From positions 2,666,001 to 2,730,000 of the forward strand of contig NZ_CP036278.1 of assembly GCF_007748035.1 (NCBI RefSeq): DNA of 64,000 nucleotides. Reading direction: 5' to 3'. The position numbers were made by a program, and so were the translations under genes. The notes beneath the pieces are model-generated. The model was given only the letters and a program-made list of their open reading frames with translations. It was not told the origin of the DNA and did not search any database. Below, in pieces: positions 1 to 11,901 of the stretch (position 1 is the first letter of the stretch; each line of letters begins with the position of its first letter). Source of the DNA: Aeoliella mucimassa (lineage in GTDB: Bacteria > Planctomycetota > Planctomycetia > Pirellulales > Lacipirellulaceae).

Positions 1-1
1 C

Positions 2-688
2 GGAAAAGGAGAGCAGGTTAGCAAAACCTTCACCCGCACCGCGCAAGTAGAACAGCAGCTTGATTACTTGTTTTACTTGCCGAGCGACTACGATGCGAAC
101 CGCACGGAAGGCTGGCCACTGATGCTCTTCCTGCACGGGGCCGGAGAACGTGGTTCCGACGTGTCGAAGGTAAAGGTACATGGCCCACCGAAACTGGTAG
201 CCAACGGGAAAGACCTGCCGTGCATTCTGGTTTCTCCGCAATGCCCGAAAGGCCGCGTGTGGAACGTCGACGAGCTGAATGGCCTGCTCGATTCGATCAT
301 GGAAGAGTACAACGTGGATGCCGATCGTGTGTATCTCACTGGATTGAGCATGGGAGGTTTTGGAACCTGGAATCTGGGAACCTCAAATCCCGAACGTTTT
401 GCAGCCCTCGCGCCCATCTGTGGTGGCGGCGACGAGATTGCCGTGATGCTGGCCGCCGACGAGAAGAAAGAAACGCTTCGCAACTTGCCCGTGTGGGCGT
501 TCCACGGAGAGATTGATCCCGTAGTGCCGCTGGAGGCCTCGCAAAAGATGGTCGACGCGCTCAAGAAGATTGGGTCGGAGAAGGTGAAGTTCACCACCTA
601 TCCCGAAGCGGCTCACGACTCGTGGACCCAAACCTACGACAATCCCGAGTTCTTTAAGTGGATGTTCGAGCAAAAGCGGGGCAAATAG
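2..688 (+). CDS. alpha/beta hydrolase (phospholipase/carboxylesterase type), 5' end cut
   Basis: Secreted-type esterase/peptidase of the alpha/beta hydrolase fold, related to the feruloyl-esterase/prolyl-oligopeptidase-like enzymes found in planctomycete glycan loci. The nucleophile elbow GLSMGGFGTW carries the catalytic Ser, GEIDPVVP fits the acid and EAAHDSW the His, so all three residues are present. The frame is open to the window edge and the upstream residues (VSKTFTRTAQVEQQLDY) continue the fold. The TTG at 68 is therefore not a real start, and the start with any signal peptide lies outside the window. It is followed after about 100 nt by a GH43-like gene on the same strand, which fits removal of ester decorations from a polysaccharide. 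The substrate cannot be read from the sequence. Confidence 0.8.
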   Translation, partial: GKGEQVSKTFTRTAQVEQQLDYLFYLPSDYDANRTEGWPLMLFLHGAGERGSDVSKVKVHGPPKLVANGKDLPCILVSPQCPKGRVWNVDELNGLLDSIMEEYNVDADRVYLTGLSMGGFGTWNLGTSNPERFAALAPICGGGDEIAVMLAADEKKETLRNLPVWAFHGEIDPVVPLEASQKMVDALKKIGSEKVKFTTYPEAAHDSWTQTYDNPEFFKWMFEQKRGK

Positions 689-793
689 CCTCGCGAAGGT
701 TCGGATCGACTCGCATGCTATGCTGTTAGTAGCACGCAGCATCGCGTGTGGTACGAAGTGCAATTGTTGGTTCTCTGGATACGAGGTGTGAAT

Positions 794-1777
794 ATGCGTG
801 CGCTCAAAATCGGCTCGTTGATCGTGGTCGCTATGGCGATACAGTCGGTGGGGGTGGCTCAGCCGCCAGCGACTTCCGGCAATCCGGTGGTCGAAGGTTG
901 GTACGCCGACCCTGAAGGATTGATTTTTGAGAACACTTATTGGATCTACCCGACGTATTCGGCACCGTACGGAGAGCAGACTTTCTTTGATTGCTTCTCG
1001 TCCAAGGATATGGTGCATTGGCAGAAACACTCGCGAGTGTTGAAGGCCGACGACGTTAAGTGGGCGAGCTATGCGATGTGGGCTCCCTCGGTGATCAAGA
1101 AAGAAGACAAGTACTACTTCTTCTTTGGGGCCAACGACATCCAAAACGACGAAGCCCTTGGTGGCATCGGGGTTGCAGTTTCCGACAGCCCGGAAGGACC
1201 CTTTAAGGACCATCTTGGCAAGCCACTGATCGATAAGTTTCATAATCGTGCGCAGCCGATCGACCAGTTTGCCTTCAAGGATGTCGATGGCACCTACTAT
1301 CTGATCTATGGCGGTTGGCGTCATTGCAATATTGCCAAGCTCAACGACGACTTCAGCGGATTCATTCCTTTCGAAGATGGCGAAACGTTTCGCGAGATCA
1401 CTCCGGATCGTTACGTGGAAGGCCCGATCATGTTCGTCCGCAACGACAAGTACTACTTCATGTGGTCGGAGGGGGGATGGACGGGGCCCAACTATAGCGT
1501 GGCGTACGCAATTGCCGACTCACCGTTCGGCCCATTCAAGCGGATTGGCAAGGTGTTAAAGCAAGATCCCGAGGTCGCCACCGGTGCGGGCCACCATTCG
1601 GTGATTCAGATCCCCGGCAAGGACGAATGGTACGCAGTCTACCATCGCCGACCGTTGGGCGAGACCGACGGAAACCATCGGGTGACTTGCATCGATCGCA
1701 TGGAATTCGACGACCAAGGTCTTATCAAGCCGATCAAGATTACTTTCGATGGAGTAGAGCCTCGCCCTCTCGACTAA
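794..1777 (+). CDS. secreted GH43-like glycoside hydrolase
   Basis: Five-bladed beta-propeller glycosidase of the GH43/GH117 type, 327 aa. The N-terminus is a signal peptide (MRALKIGSLIVVAMAIQSV, then GVAQ). Family features are the opening YADPEGLIF with the probable base Asp, 'SSKDMVHWQKH', 'MWAPSVIKKEDKYYFFF', and 'YVEGPIMFVRNDKYYFMWS' with a probable acid Glu. The start at 794 is preferred over the upstream GTG at 746 because it begins the signal peptide and has GAGGTG at 783-788. GH43 members usually release arabinose or xylose. The araBAD genes nearby favour arabinofuranosidase or arabinanase activity, but that is inference from context. Confidence 0.85.
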   Translation: MRALKIGSLIVVAMAIQSVGVAQPPATSGNPVVEGWYADPEGLIFENTYWIYPTYSAPYGEQTFFDCFSSKDMVHWQKHSRVLKADDVKWASYAMWAPSVIKKEDKYYFFFGANDIQNDEALGGIGVAVSDSPEGPFKDHLGKPLIDKFHNRAQPIDQFAFKDVDGTYYLIYGGWRHCNIAKLNDDFSGFIPFEDGETFREITPDRYVEGPIMFVRNDKYYFMWSEGGWTGPNYSVAYAIADSPFGPFKRIGKVLKQDPEVATGAGHHSVIQIPGKDEWYAVYHRRPLGETDGNHRVTCIDRMEFDDQGLIKPIKITFDGVEPRPLD

Positions 1778-1926
1778 CTCGGCAAGGCGAAAGCTCTCCA
1801 CACCTCCAGCCGACGCCGCATGAGGGGAGCGATTCGCTGCATCCAAGTGGCATCCCGATCGACCCGCGTGTCTAATACGGCAAGCGTTTATTGCTCTCTA
1901 CCACCCGACCGGGAGCCCATGCGATT

Positions 1927-3369
1927 GTGAATGCCAAGCAGGCGGTTTCGACGCCAAAGCCTACCGATGTAAAGGTGGTAGGCGCAGAGCTGTATTTCCT
2001 TCCCGTGGAAACGCGGGTGCCATTGAAGTTTGGGCACGAGACCCTCACCTCGGTTACCTGCGCCCGCGCGAGGGTCACGGTCGAGGACCGCCAGGGCCGG
2101 CGTGCATCGGGATGGGGCGAGACTCCGCTCAGCGTACAATGGGTCTGGCCATCGAGTCTCGACTACGCTTTTCGCAGCCAGGCGATTCACTCGTTTACCA
2201 CGCAGATGGCAAAGCGGTGGGCTGAGTTTCGTGAGTTCGGGCATCCTCTGCAAATTGGGCAGCGATTCCAAGACCAGGTGCTCACGCCCGAGATTGCCCG
2301 CTTGCGAACCGAAACTCCCAACGAACAACCGTCGCTTCCCTTGCTCGCAGGGTTGCTCTGCTGCGCAGCATTCGACATAGCAACTTACGACGCGTTCGGC
2401 GCGCTGCATGAACAACCGATCTGGAGTCTGCTTGGTCATGATTATATTAGCTCCGATCTGAGTGAGTTCCTGAAGCCCGACGGGGCTGACGAGTTTAGCT
2501 TTGCTGGGCGTTACGTGGCCGACTTCCTTAAGACGCCCGGCGACCACCAACTCGAGGCATGGCACCTGGTGGGTGGGCTCGACCCCCTTTCGCCCGATGA
2601 GCTTACCGGCACTGAGCCGCAGGATGGCCATCCGGTTTTGCTGCGGGAGTGGATTGAGCGTGATGGTCTGCGGTGTTTAAAAGTGAAACTCCGAGGCAAC
2701 GATCAAGCTTGGGATTACGATCGTTTGGTGCAGGTCGCCAACATTGGTCAAAGCTCTGGCGTGCAGCATCTCACGGCCGACTTCAACTGCACGGTCACCG
2801 ATCCGGCGTACGTGATCGAAGTGCTCGATCGCTTACAAAGCGACGAACCAGCGATTTACGATAGTCTCTTGTACGTGGAACAGCCGTTTCCTTATGATTT
2901 GGAGCGATACGAGATTGATGTCAGTCAGCTGGCCCAACGCAAGCCATTGCTCATGGACGAAAGTGCTCACGACTGGCACTTGGTGCGGTTCGGTCGGCGT
3001 TTAGGGTGGAACGGCGTCGCACTCAAAACCTGCAAAACACTCACTGGAGCATTGCTCTCGATGTGTTGGGCGCAGGCTCATGGCATGTCGCTCATGGTGC
3101 AGGATCTCACGAACCCCATGCTTGCTCAGCTCAGTCATCTGCAACTCGCCGCTCATTGTCATACGTTGCGTGGAGTGGAGACCAACGCCATGCAGTTTTA
3201 CCCCGCTGCGTCGGACATCGAGGCCCGCGTACACCCGGGGGCCTATCGCCGCATCGGTGGACAGGTAGATCTCTCCACCCTCCAGGGCCCAGGTTTTGGG
3301 TACCGACTGGCCGAAAGTGCCCGTCCGCTCCCCGAACCAGTCGTCCGGATTGGCGCTTTAGACGACTGA
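1927..3369 (+). CDS. enolase-superfamily enzyme (mandelate racemase / muconate lactonizing type)
   Basis: Member of the enolase superfamily. Numbering from TTG 1891, the catalytic KxK is K264/K266 (LKVKLRG). The metal ligands fit D297 (ADFN), E330 (YVEQPF) and D356 (MDES), and the opposite-face lysine is K379 (ALKTCK). This KxK plus Lys layout belongs to the muconate-cycloisomerase/dipeptide-epimerase-like subgroup rather than to mandelate racemase proper. The start is uncertain: TTG 1891 or GTG 1927 (a weak GGGAG lies at 1911-1915). No signal peptide is visible, so it is probably cytoplasmic. It lies between a GH43 and a beta-galactosidase gene, so a sugar-acid substrate is possible, but the family is too versatile for the substrate to be named. 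Confidence 0.75.
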   Translation: MNAKQAVSTPKPTDVKVVGAELYFLPVETRVPLKFGHETLTSVTCARARVTVEDRQGRRASGWGETPLSVQWVWPSSLDYAFRSQAIHSFTTQMAKRWAEFREFGHPLQIGQRFQDQVLTPEIARLRTETPNEQPSLPLLAGLLCCAAFDIATYDAFGALHEQPIWSLLGHDYISSDLSEFLKPDGADEFSFAGRYVADFLKTPGDHQLEAWHLVGGLDPLSPDELTGTEPQDGHPVLLREWIERDGLRCLKVKLRGNDQAWDYDRLVQVANIGQSSGVQHLTADFNCTVTDPAYVIEVLDRLQSDEPAIYDSLLYVEQPFPYDLERYEIDVSQLAQRKPLLMDESAHDWHLVRFGRRLGWNGVALKTCKTLTGALLSMCWAQAHGMSLMVQDLTNPMLAQLSHLQLAAHCHTLRGVETNAMQFYPAASDIEARVHPGAYRRIGGQVDLSTLQGPGFGYRLAESARPLPEPVVRIGALDD

Positions 3370-3420
3370 AATGCAACTGTTATTCGGACATTTCGCTCCG
3401 CTATTACATTCATCCGGTGG

Positions 3421-3450
3421 TTACAAGACGCTGGCTCCATAACCTATAAT
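3421..3450 (+). promoter_or_regulatory. candidate sigma-70 promoter of the beta-galactosidase gene
   Basis: An exact TATAAT lies at 3445-3450. A weak -35 (TTACAA, 3421-3426) sits 18 nt upstream. Transcription would start near 3457 and leave a leader of about 105 nt before the ATG at 3562. The -35 is poor, so this is only a candidate. Confidence 0.35.
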
Positions 3451-3540
3451 TTCGAAAGTGCCGACTGTTCTAGCCGACAGTTCTACTCGTCGTGTGAACC
3501 AGCACCGAGTCCCCGGCACCCATCAATCGACTTCCATTGA

Positions 3541-7383
<3,843 letters not shown>

Positions 7384-7480
7384 TCTGGCAGCATCATCGT
7401 CGAGCGAATCGGGTTGTCAGCCAAAGCGCTGGTAGCTCCATGGTGAGTGCTATCCATCAAGGCGATGTCGGCAGAAACGC

Positions 7481-9013
7481 CTATTCGTATTGCCATTTTA
7501 GCAACCATGGATCGTTGGTCTCACGTTGGAATGTCTTAAGTTTCTGCTGTAAGCGAGCGAGTGTCTCGGCATGGACGGGATCGTCGGCCAAATTCCTGGT
7601 TTCGTGAGGATCCGACTCAAGGTCGAATAGCTCGAACTTCGGGCGATGGACGTAGCGATCCACGGTCCACGATCCGTAGTTTGCCTGTGGGCCAAGTTGG
7701 TATTGGTACTGCCAAGTGGGAGCTGCCCACAGATCCGAAGCAAACGGAAACGGCAAATCGGAAGCGATGTTCCAGATCAGCTTGTACTTGCGTTCGCGAA
7801 CCACTCGCATCGGATAGTACATCGTGATCTCATGGAACGTGTGCGAAGCGTATACTTCGTCCCAGCCATCGAAAGAGTCGTTCTTCCAGTACGGCAAAAA
7901 CGACCGCCCATGGAACGTACCAGCTGCCGCATAAGGCTTCTTAAAGCTCTCCGCTTGTTGGGCCTCCTGTTTCATCTCGCGTAGTATTGGTTGCTTGACG
8001 GAATTTGCATTTGTGTCGAATACACCGGCGAAGTCGAGCAGCGTGGGGGTGATATCAACCCAGCTGATCATCGCATCGCACTCCGGCTTGTGAGCATCTG
8101 CATAAGGATTGCGGACCACCAGCGGAGAGTGCATGCCCCCTTCGTAAACAGTGGTCTTCGCCCCGGGCATGGCTACGCCGTGATCCGACAAGTAGACGAT
8201 CAGCGTCTTGTCGTACACACCAGCAGACTTCAAGTGCTCGACCAATCGCCCCACGGCCGCGTCGAGTCGACTCACGGATTGATAGTACTCCGCAAGCTCC
8301 TCGCGACAGGCTGCGGTGTCGGGAAGAAACTCAGGAACCACGACATCGTCTGGAGTGTAGGTCACCGTTGGATTTGCGGCCGAAGCGGCTTCGTTTCCAA
8401 ACCGATTCGGCTGATGCGGCAGATTGCGATTCACTCCCCGCCCTCGGTGCGGATCGTTAAAGCACAGGTAGAGAAAGAATGGCTTCTCGCTCTCTTGCGA
8501 GACGAAGTCCGCACAATGGTCGGCCATTTCCATGTCGTTACGGCCACCGCCGGGGAGAACCTGCTGGAAGTGGTAGACACTCTCGGGAGCGACATGGAAC
8601 TTGCCGCAGCGGGCAGTGCGATAGCCAGCCTTTTCTAAGTAGCGAGGTAAGCTCCCAGCGTTCGCCCAGGTGCTGAACTTATGGTAATCGTGTTCGTGAC
8701 CGTACTGACCATTGGCGTGATTATGCATGCCGGTAAGAATCACCGATCGACTGGCCGAGCAGCTGGCCGTCGTGCAGAACGCTTTGGTGAAGACGGTACC
8801 TTCGCTCGCCAGGGCGTCGATGCTTGGTGTTTGGATCACGCGATTGCCATAACAACCAGCGTCGCAACCATGGTCGTCGGCCACGATGAGCACAATATTT
8901 CGCTCCGCCGCAAACGCCCAGGTGCAGCAGAAAGTCGAAATCACAACTCCGAGCAAAGCACGTGCGATCGTTACCCGCTTCAGGTGTGATTGTTTCGAGA
9001 TGCTAAGAATCAT
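7481..9013 (-). CDS. formylglycine-dependent sulfatase (S1 family, SGSH/heparan-N-sulfatase-like)
   Basis: Type I sulfatase, 510 aa. The N-terminus is a signal peptide ending about residue 36 (WAFAA). Metal-binding D46/D47 are in IVADDHG. The formylglycine site is C85 in C-S-A-S-R, followed by SVILTGMHNHANGQYGH, which resembles the N-sulfoglucosamine sulfohydrolase branch (subfamily S1_8-like). LSDHGVAMPGAKTTVYEGG gives the second metal and substrate site. The position 3 residue is Ala instead of the common Pro (CxPSR), a tolerated variant. It converges with the beta-galactosidase gene. Maturation needs a formylglycine-generating enzyme encoded elsewhere. Presence among galactose/arabinose genes suggests desulfation of a sulfated glycan; the exact linkage is not readable. 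Confidence 0.88.
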   Translation of the reverse strand: MILSISKQSHLKRVTIARALLGVVISTFCCTWAFAAERNIVLIVADDHGCDAGCYGNRVIQTPSIDALASEGTVFTKAFCTTASCSASRSVILTGMHNHANGQYGHEHDYHKFSTWANAGSLPRYLEKAGYRTARCGKFHVAPESVYHFQQVLPGGGRNDMEMADHCADFVSQESEKPFFLYLCFNDPHRGRGVNRNLPHQPNRFGNEAASAANPTVTYTPDDVVVPEFLPDTAACREELAEYYQSVSRLDAAVGRLVEHLKSAGVYDKTLIVYLSDHGVAMPGAKTTVYEGGMHSPLVVRNPYADAHKPECDAMISWVDITPTLLDFAGVFDTNANSVKQPILREMKQEAQQAESFKKPYAAAGTFHGRSFLPYWKNDSFDGWDEVYASHTFHEITMYYPMRVVRERKYKLIWNIASDLPFPFASDLWAAPTWQYQYQLGPQANYGSWTVDRYVHRPKFELFDLESDPHETRNLADDPVHAETLARLQQKLKTFQRETNDPWLLKWQYE

Positions 9014-9246
9014 CGGACCATCGGGGGCTGAAAGTACTGTTGCACGGAGACCGGTTTGTAAGATGCTGTCGACTCAGCCAAACAGGCAGCGTTGCTCTGG
9101 TGATGCGAGTTGTGGGGAGAGTCAGGCATTGGTTACTCGGATAGTATACCCGCGGCGCGATTCGCCCGTGCGAAGGCAACCCGGCAGCTAGCTCTTAAAC
9201 TGCGAACCACCCCAGAGTTCGCCTATCAATGGTACGGCTGGCGATT

Positions 9247-9364
9247 GATTCCCAATTTTCCCACCGATGGGAAAATTGAATCTTACGTAACTCTATATAA
9301 CCAGTGGTTTTCATTCTCGAATAGATTCCCATTTCCCAAAACGCATTCTATGGGAATCTATTAT
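9247..9364 (+). repeat. dispersed repeat, copy A left part
   Basis: This stretch matches, on the other strand, 52274-52392. The shared core runs through AATTTTCCCA-CCGA-TGGGAAAATT (perfect 10-bp arms, 9254-9277). It continues through an inverted repeat with 13-bp arms AATAGATTCCCAT (9320-9332) and ATGGGAATCTATT (9350-9362) around a TTCCCAAAACGC loop. The alignment was made by eye; identity is high over about 120 nt, with a diverged segment at about 9286-9310. Homology stops at about 9364, where the IS200-type element begins, and resumes at about 9957. Confidence 0.8.
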
Positions 9365-9957
9365 CCAACCGATGGGGTTAGAACCCTCGCCTTCAGGCGA
9401 AACCTTCAGGTTCATATACTACTGGGATGGATAGTTACCGGACTGGAGCACATAGCCGCTTTGATTTGAAATACCATTTCGTGTGGGTCACGAAGTACCG
9501 CAAGGCGATCCTGAGAGGTGACGTCGGGGTACGGGTGCGTGAAATCGTGCGTGAGGTGTGTCGGACGAACGATATTGAGATACTGCAGGGGGCGGTCTCG
9601 GCCGATCATGTGCATGTTTTGTTGTCATGCCCTCCGAATCTCTCGCCCAGCAAGATCATGCAGTATCTCAAGGGCAAGAGTTCGCGAAAGCTTCTGATGG
9701 AGTTCCAGCATCTGCAAAAGCAGTACTGGGGGCGTCATTTGTGGGCCCGCGGGTATTTTGTGGCGTCTAGCGGAAGTGTGACTGAGGAAGCGATCACCGC
9801 GTATATCCAGGGGCAGCGGGGAACGGAGCCCAGCGACGGGGAAGATAACTTCCGCGTAACGCCTTCGTGAGTGAAGGACTTCAGTCCGTAGCTCACGAAC
9901 TCTTCCCAAACCTACCGGCTTCCAGCCGGTAGTAGTTCAGTTTCACGCTGCGCACTT
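9365..9957 (+). mobile_element. IS200/IS605-type insertion sequence (tnpA only)
   Basis: An element of about 590 bp containing only tnpA, bounded by hairpins and interrupting the older dispersed repeat. Left-end hairpins are TCGCC-TTCA-GGCGA (9387-9400) and AACC-TTCA-GGTT (9401-9412). The right end has a long stem TTCGTGAG (9864-9871) / CTCACGAA (9892-9899) enclosing GGAC-TTCA-GTCC (9876-9887), then a perfect CTACCGGCT-TCC-AGCCGGTAG (9912-9932). Exact ends are set only by comparison with the uninterrupted repeat copy near 52.26 kb, so they are good to about 10 nt. There are no long terminal inverted repeats and no obvious target duplication, as expected for this family. Confidence 0.75.
9427..9870 (+). 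CDS. tnpA: IS200/IS605 family transposase TnpA (Y1 HUH)
   Basis: Single-strand DNA transposase of 147 aa, a normal family length. The HUH motif is H61-V-H63 (SADHVHVLLSCPP) and the catalytic tyrosine is Y126 (EAITAYIQGQ). The helix motif IMQYLKGKSSRKLL and WARGYFVASSGS are typical of IS200 TnpA. The frame is intact, so the enzyme may be active. No tnpB or iscB partner is present. The stop codon lies inside the left arm of a strong stem (9864-9899), which may be both right-end recognition structure and transcript end. Confidence 0.92.
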   Translation: MDSYRTGAHSRFDLKYHFVWVTKYRKAILRGDVGVRVREIVREVCRTNDIEILQGAVSADHVHVLLSCPPNLSPSKIMQYLKGKSSRKLLMEFQHLQKQYWGRHLWARGYFVASSGSVTEEAITAYIQGQRGTEPSDGEDNFRVTPS

Positions 9958-10284
9958 ATCGCAAGTCGTTGTGTGCGAGTGAGTTACGACAACCCCTCCT
10001 TCAAAGTTGCCCAAAATAGATTCCCACCGGTGGGAAACTATTTTGTGAGGATTCAGGGGTCAGGGGAAGGAGCTTCCTTCGACGCAGCCCCACCACCGCT
10101 TTGGACAACCGCGCAGCAGCGAACCCGGGCACACACGAACCATCGCCTGCGCACCGCTAGTCGTTCGATTTATCAGACAAGCATCACATAACGCAGCCTC
10201 CTCTCACCAAAAAGCCAAAAGCCGATAGCCTCACATTCCTGTCCATTAGAACACCATTGGTGGCCAGTTCCAATCATAAATGGC
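9957..10284 (+). repeat. dispersed repeat, copy A right part
   Basis: Resumes the repeat at ATCGCAAGTCGTT (9958-9970), which matches 52262-52250 inverted, and continues to about 10284. Well-matched blocks are the palindrome CAAAATAG-A-TTCCCACC / GGTGGGAA-A-CTATTTTG (10012-10045), GGAGCTTCC (about 10069-10077), CCCCACCACCGCTTT (about 10089-10103), CGCGCAGCAGC, CGAAC-ATCGCCTGCGC, and TCCATTAGAACACCAT (10242-10257) followed by GGTGGCCA. The short ORF 9973-10191 lies inside it and is not believed to be a gene. Confidence 0.8.
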
Positions 10285-10418
10285 AAAGATTGTTCGGCAA
10301 GATAGCATTGCGGGTGGTGGAGTCGCGGGGCACACCAATCCGTGTGCGTTGGTACTCCCCTGAATAGTGGACCATCGCCTCGAGCGTGGGCTTGGTGGTC
10401 GCGGCCATGGAGACGATT

Positions 10419-10424
10419 TATAAT
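10419..10424 (+). promoter_or_regulatory. candidate -10 box upstream of second GH43 gene
   Basis: An exact TATAAT lies at 10419-10424 in a short AT-rich patch about 66 nt before the ATG at 10490. No convincing -35 is present at the right spacing, so support is weak. Confidence 0.25.
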
Positions 10425-10489
10425 AAATAAATCATTATTCCAAGGGCTTAGCTTGTCGACTCTATCGGATCCCATCGAGAAGGCGAATC

Positions 10490-11515
10490 ATGTTGGTGCT
10501 GTCGCGATTGTTGTTACTGGCTCTCGTTTTGTGCATCGGCGACATGGCGTTCGCCCAAGATACCCCGTCGCCGCAGCGGCCACGGCGATTTGAACCACCT
10601 GCAGGGCCGTTGAGCCTGGCGGATGTTCGCCTGCGAGACGTCTGCATCCTGCCCGACGCCAAATCGAAGACCTACTACATGATTGGGTCGCGCGGGCCGC
10701 GGATCTGGCAATACACGAGCACCGATTTGCGGACGTGGGAAGGCCCTCAGATGATCTACGAAGTGCCCGAGCGGGCGTGGGGCGACGTGGATGTCCGTGG
10801 TATCTGGGCGCCGGAGCTGCACGCCTATCGCGGCAGTTACTACCTATTCTTGACCTACGACACCCGCACGCTGCTCCCTGAGCAATGGCGTAACTGGCGG
10901 CCGCGGGTGATTCGTGGTTCGACCGTGCTGAAATCGGACTCGCCCAGCGGACCATTCACGGCGCTAGCGCCTCGTTCGACTCCGCCGACCGATATGATGA
11001 CGCTCGATGGCACACTGCTGGTGGAAGATGGCAAGCCAGCGATGGTGTTTTGCCATGAATGGGTGCAGATCACGGTCGGCACGATCGAGTACGTGCCGCT
11101 GACCGATGATTTGTCGCGGGCAACTGGTGAGCCAGTGCGGTTGTTCTCAGCCGACCAGGCCCCCTGGCCCCGGCGTGGGAGCGAGGGAGGGTACGTGACC
11201 GATGGCCCGTCGTTCCACCGCTCGAAGTCGGGCAAGTTGTTCATGATCTGGTCGAGTTTCGCTGGGGGTGGGTATACCACTGGGCTGTCGATTTCCGACT
11301 CCGGCAAGCTGGCCGGCCCTTGGCGACATCAGGCCGAGCCTCTCTACACCAAAGATGGCGGCCACGGGTTCTTGTTCACCACGTTCGACGACCAGTTGAT
11401 GATGGTGCTGCACAGCCCCAACGGCCCCGCCAGCGAAACCCGCCCTCGGATGTTTCGCATGATCGACACCGGTGAGACACTTAAGTTGGGCGACGAGTTT
11501 CTGGCCGCGGAGTAA
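10490..11515 (+). CDS. secreted GH43-like glycoside hydrolase
   Basis: Second GH43-like propeller enzyme, 341 aa. A signal peptide covers about residues 1-21 (MLVLSRLLLLALVLC, then MAFAQD). Family features are LADVRLRDVCILPD with a probable base Asp, YTSTDLRTWEG, GIWAPELHAYRGSYYLFLTYD, and SEGGYVTDGPSFHRSKSGKLFMIWSSF with acidic residues in the expected region. The ATG has GAGAAGG a few bases upstream. It is not a close copy of the GH43 at 794; only the fold motifs agree. Together the two suggest stepwise removal of arabinose or related side chains. A bidirectional-looking terminator follows at about 11570. Confidence 0.85.
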   Translation: MLVLSRLLLLALVLCIGDMAFAQDTPSPQRPRRFEPPAGPLSLADVRLRDVCILPDAKSKTYYMIGSRGPRIWQYTSTDLRTWEGPQMIYEVPERAWGDVDVRGIWAPELHAYRGSYYLFLTYDTRTLLPEQWRNWRPRVIRGSTVLKSDSPSGPFTALAPRSTPPTDMMTLDGTLLVEDGKPAMVFCHEWVQITVGTIEYVPLTDDLSRATGEPVRLFSADQAPWPRRGSEGGYVTDGPSFHRSKSGKLFMIWSSFAGGGYTTGLSISDSGKLAGPWRHQAEPLYTKDGGHGFLFTTFDDQLMMVLHSPNGPASETRPRMFRMIDTGETLKLGDEFLAAE

Positions 11516-11560
11516 GGCCGCAGGATCCAGGCAAACTCCCCCCTCAAGCTATTAGGCGGC

Positions 11561-11589
11561 GGAAAAGAAAACCCCGCTCAGGCGGGGTT
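11561..11589 (-). terminator. rho-independent terminator of tRNA-Ser (may also serve the GH43 gene)
   Basis: Perfect stem AACCCCGC (11570-11577) / GCGGGGTT (11582-11589) with loop TCAG. Read leftward it is followed by TTTTCTTTTCC, a good U-tract, so it terminates the tRNA transcript. Read rightward the tail is poor. Confidence 0.8.
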
Positions 11590-11604
11590 ATTCGTTCGAT
11601 GGAG

Positions 11605-11686
11605 CGGAGGGCATGGGACTCGAACCCACAACCGGTTTCCCGGCACCTGAATTCCAATCAGGCCGCTAGCCATTCGCTTACCCTCC
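11605..11686 (-). tRNA. tRNA-Ser(GGA)
   Basis: Complementary-strand tRNA. The acceptor arms are GGAGGGT (5') and GCCCTCC with discriminator G, as usual for serine. The anticodon stem CCTGA/TCAGG encloses loop TTGGAAT, giving anticodon GGA. A long variable arm (TGCCGGGAAACCGGTT) confirms class II. The T-arm is GTGGG-TTCGAGT-CCCAT. CCA is not encoded. The D-arm is short but has the GG pair in the loop. Confidence 0.9.
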
Positions 11687-11861
11687 AAAACCTACCGAGA
11701 ATCGCGGGTAGTGGGCCCTGTTCGGGGGGCCGTGCCTGTGCGGTCTCGTTCGGCGTAAGCCTTTATCATAGCTTGAGTTGGGGAAGATTCAACGGGCGCA
11801 CCGCGTCGGTTGGTGGGCTCTGGGGGCCCAATTTCAAGCGAAAATGGCCGATACCGGACAA

Positions 11862-11891
11862 CCCCACCTCCCTGAGTATCGGAAGGTGGGG
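11862..11891 (-). terminator. stem-loop downstream of the symporter gene
   Basis: Arms CCCCACCTCCC (11862-11872) and GGAAGGTGGGG (11881-11891) pair over 11 bp with one G-T wobble, loop TGAGTATC. It lies just after the leftward stop codon. Read leftward it is followed by TTGT, a weak U-tract, so the terminator role is probable but not strong. Confidence 0.5.
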
Positions 11892-11901
11892 CTGCGGGTG
11901 A

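Noticed and set aside
9320-9362. CRISPR-like look of the repeated ATTCCCA/TGGGAATC words
   Set aside because: Words alternate in orientation, spacing is irregular and there are too few units; no cas gene is present.
9973-10191. A 72-codon frame in repeat copy A
   Set aside because: It lies fully inside the repeat and starts without SD; the likeness to the copy B frame is explained by DNA homology.
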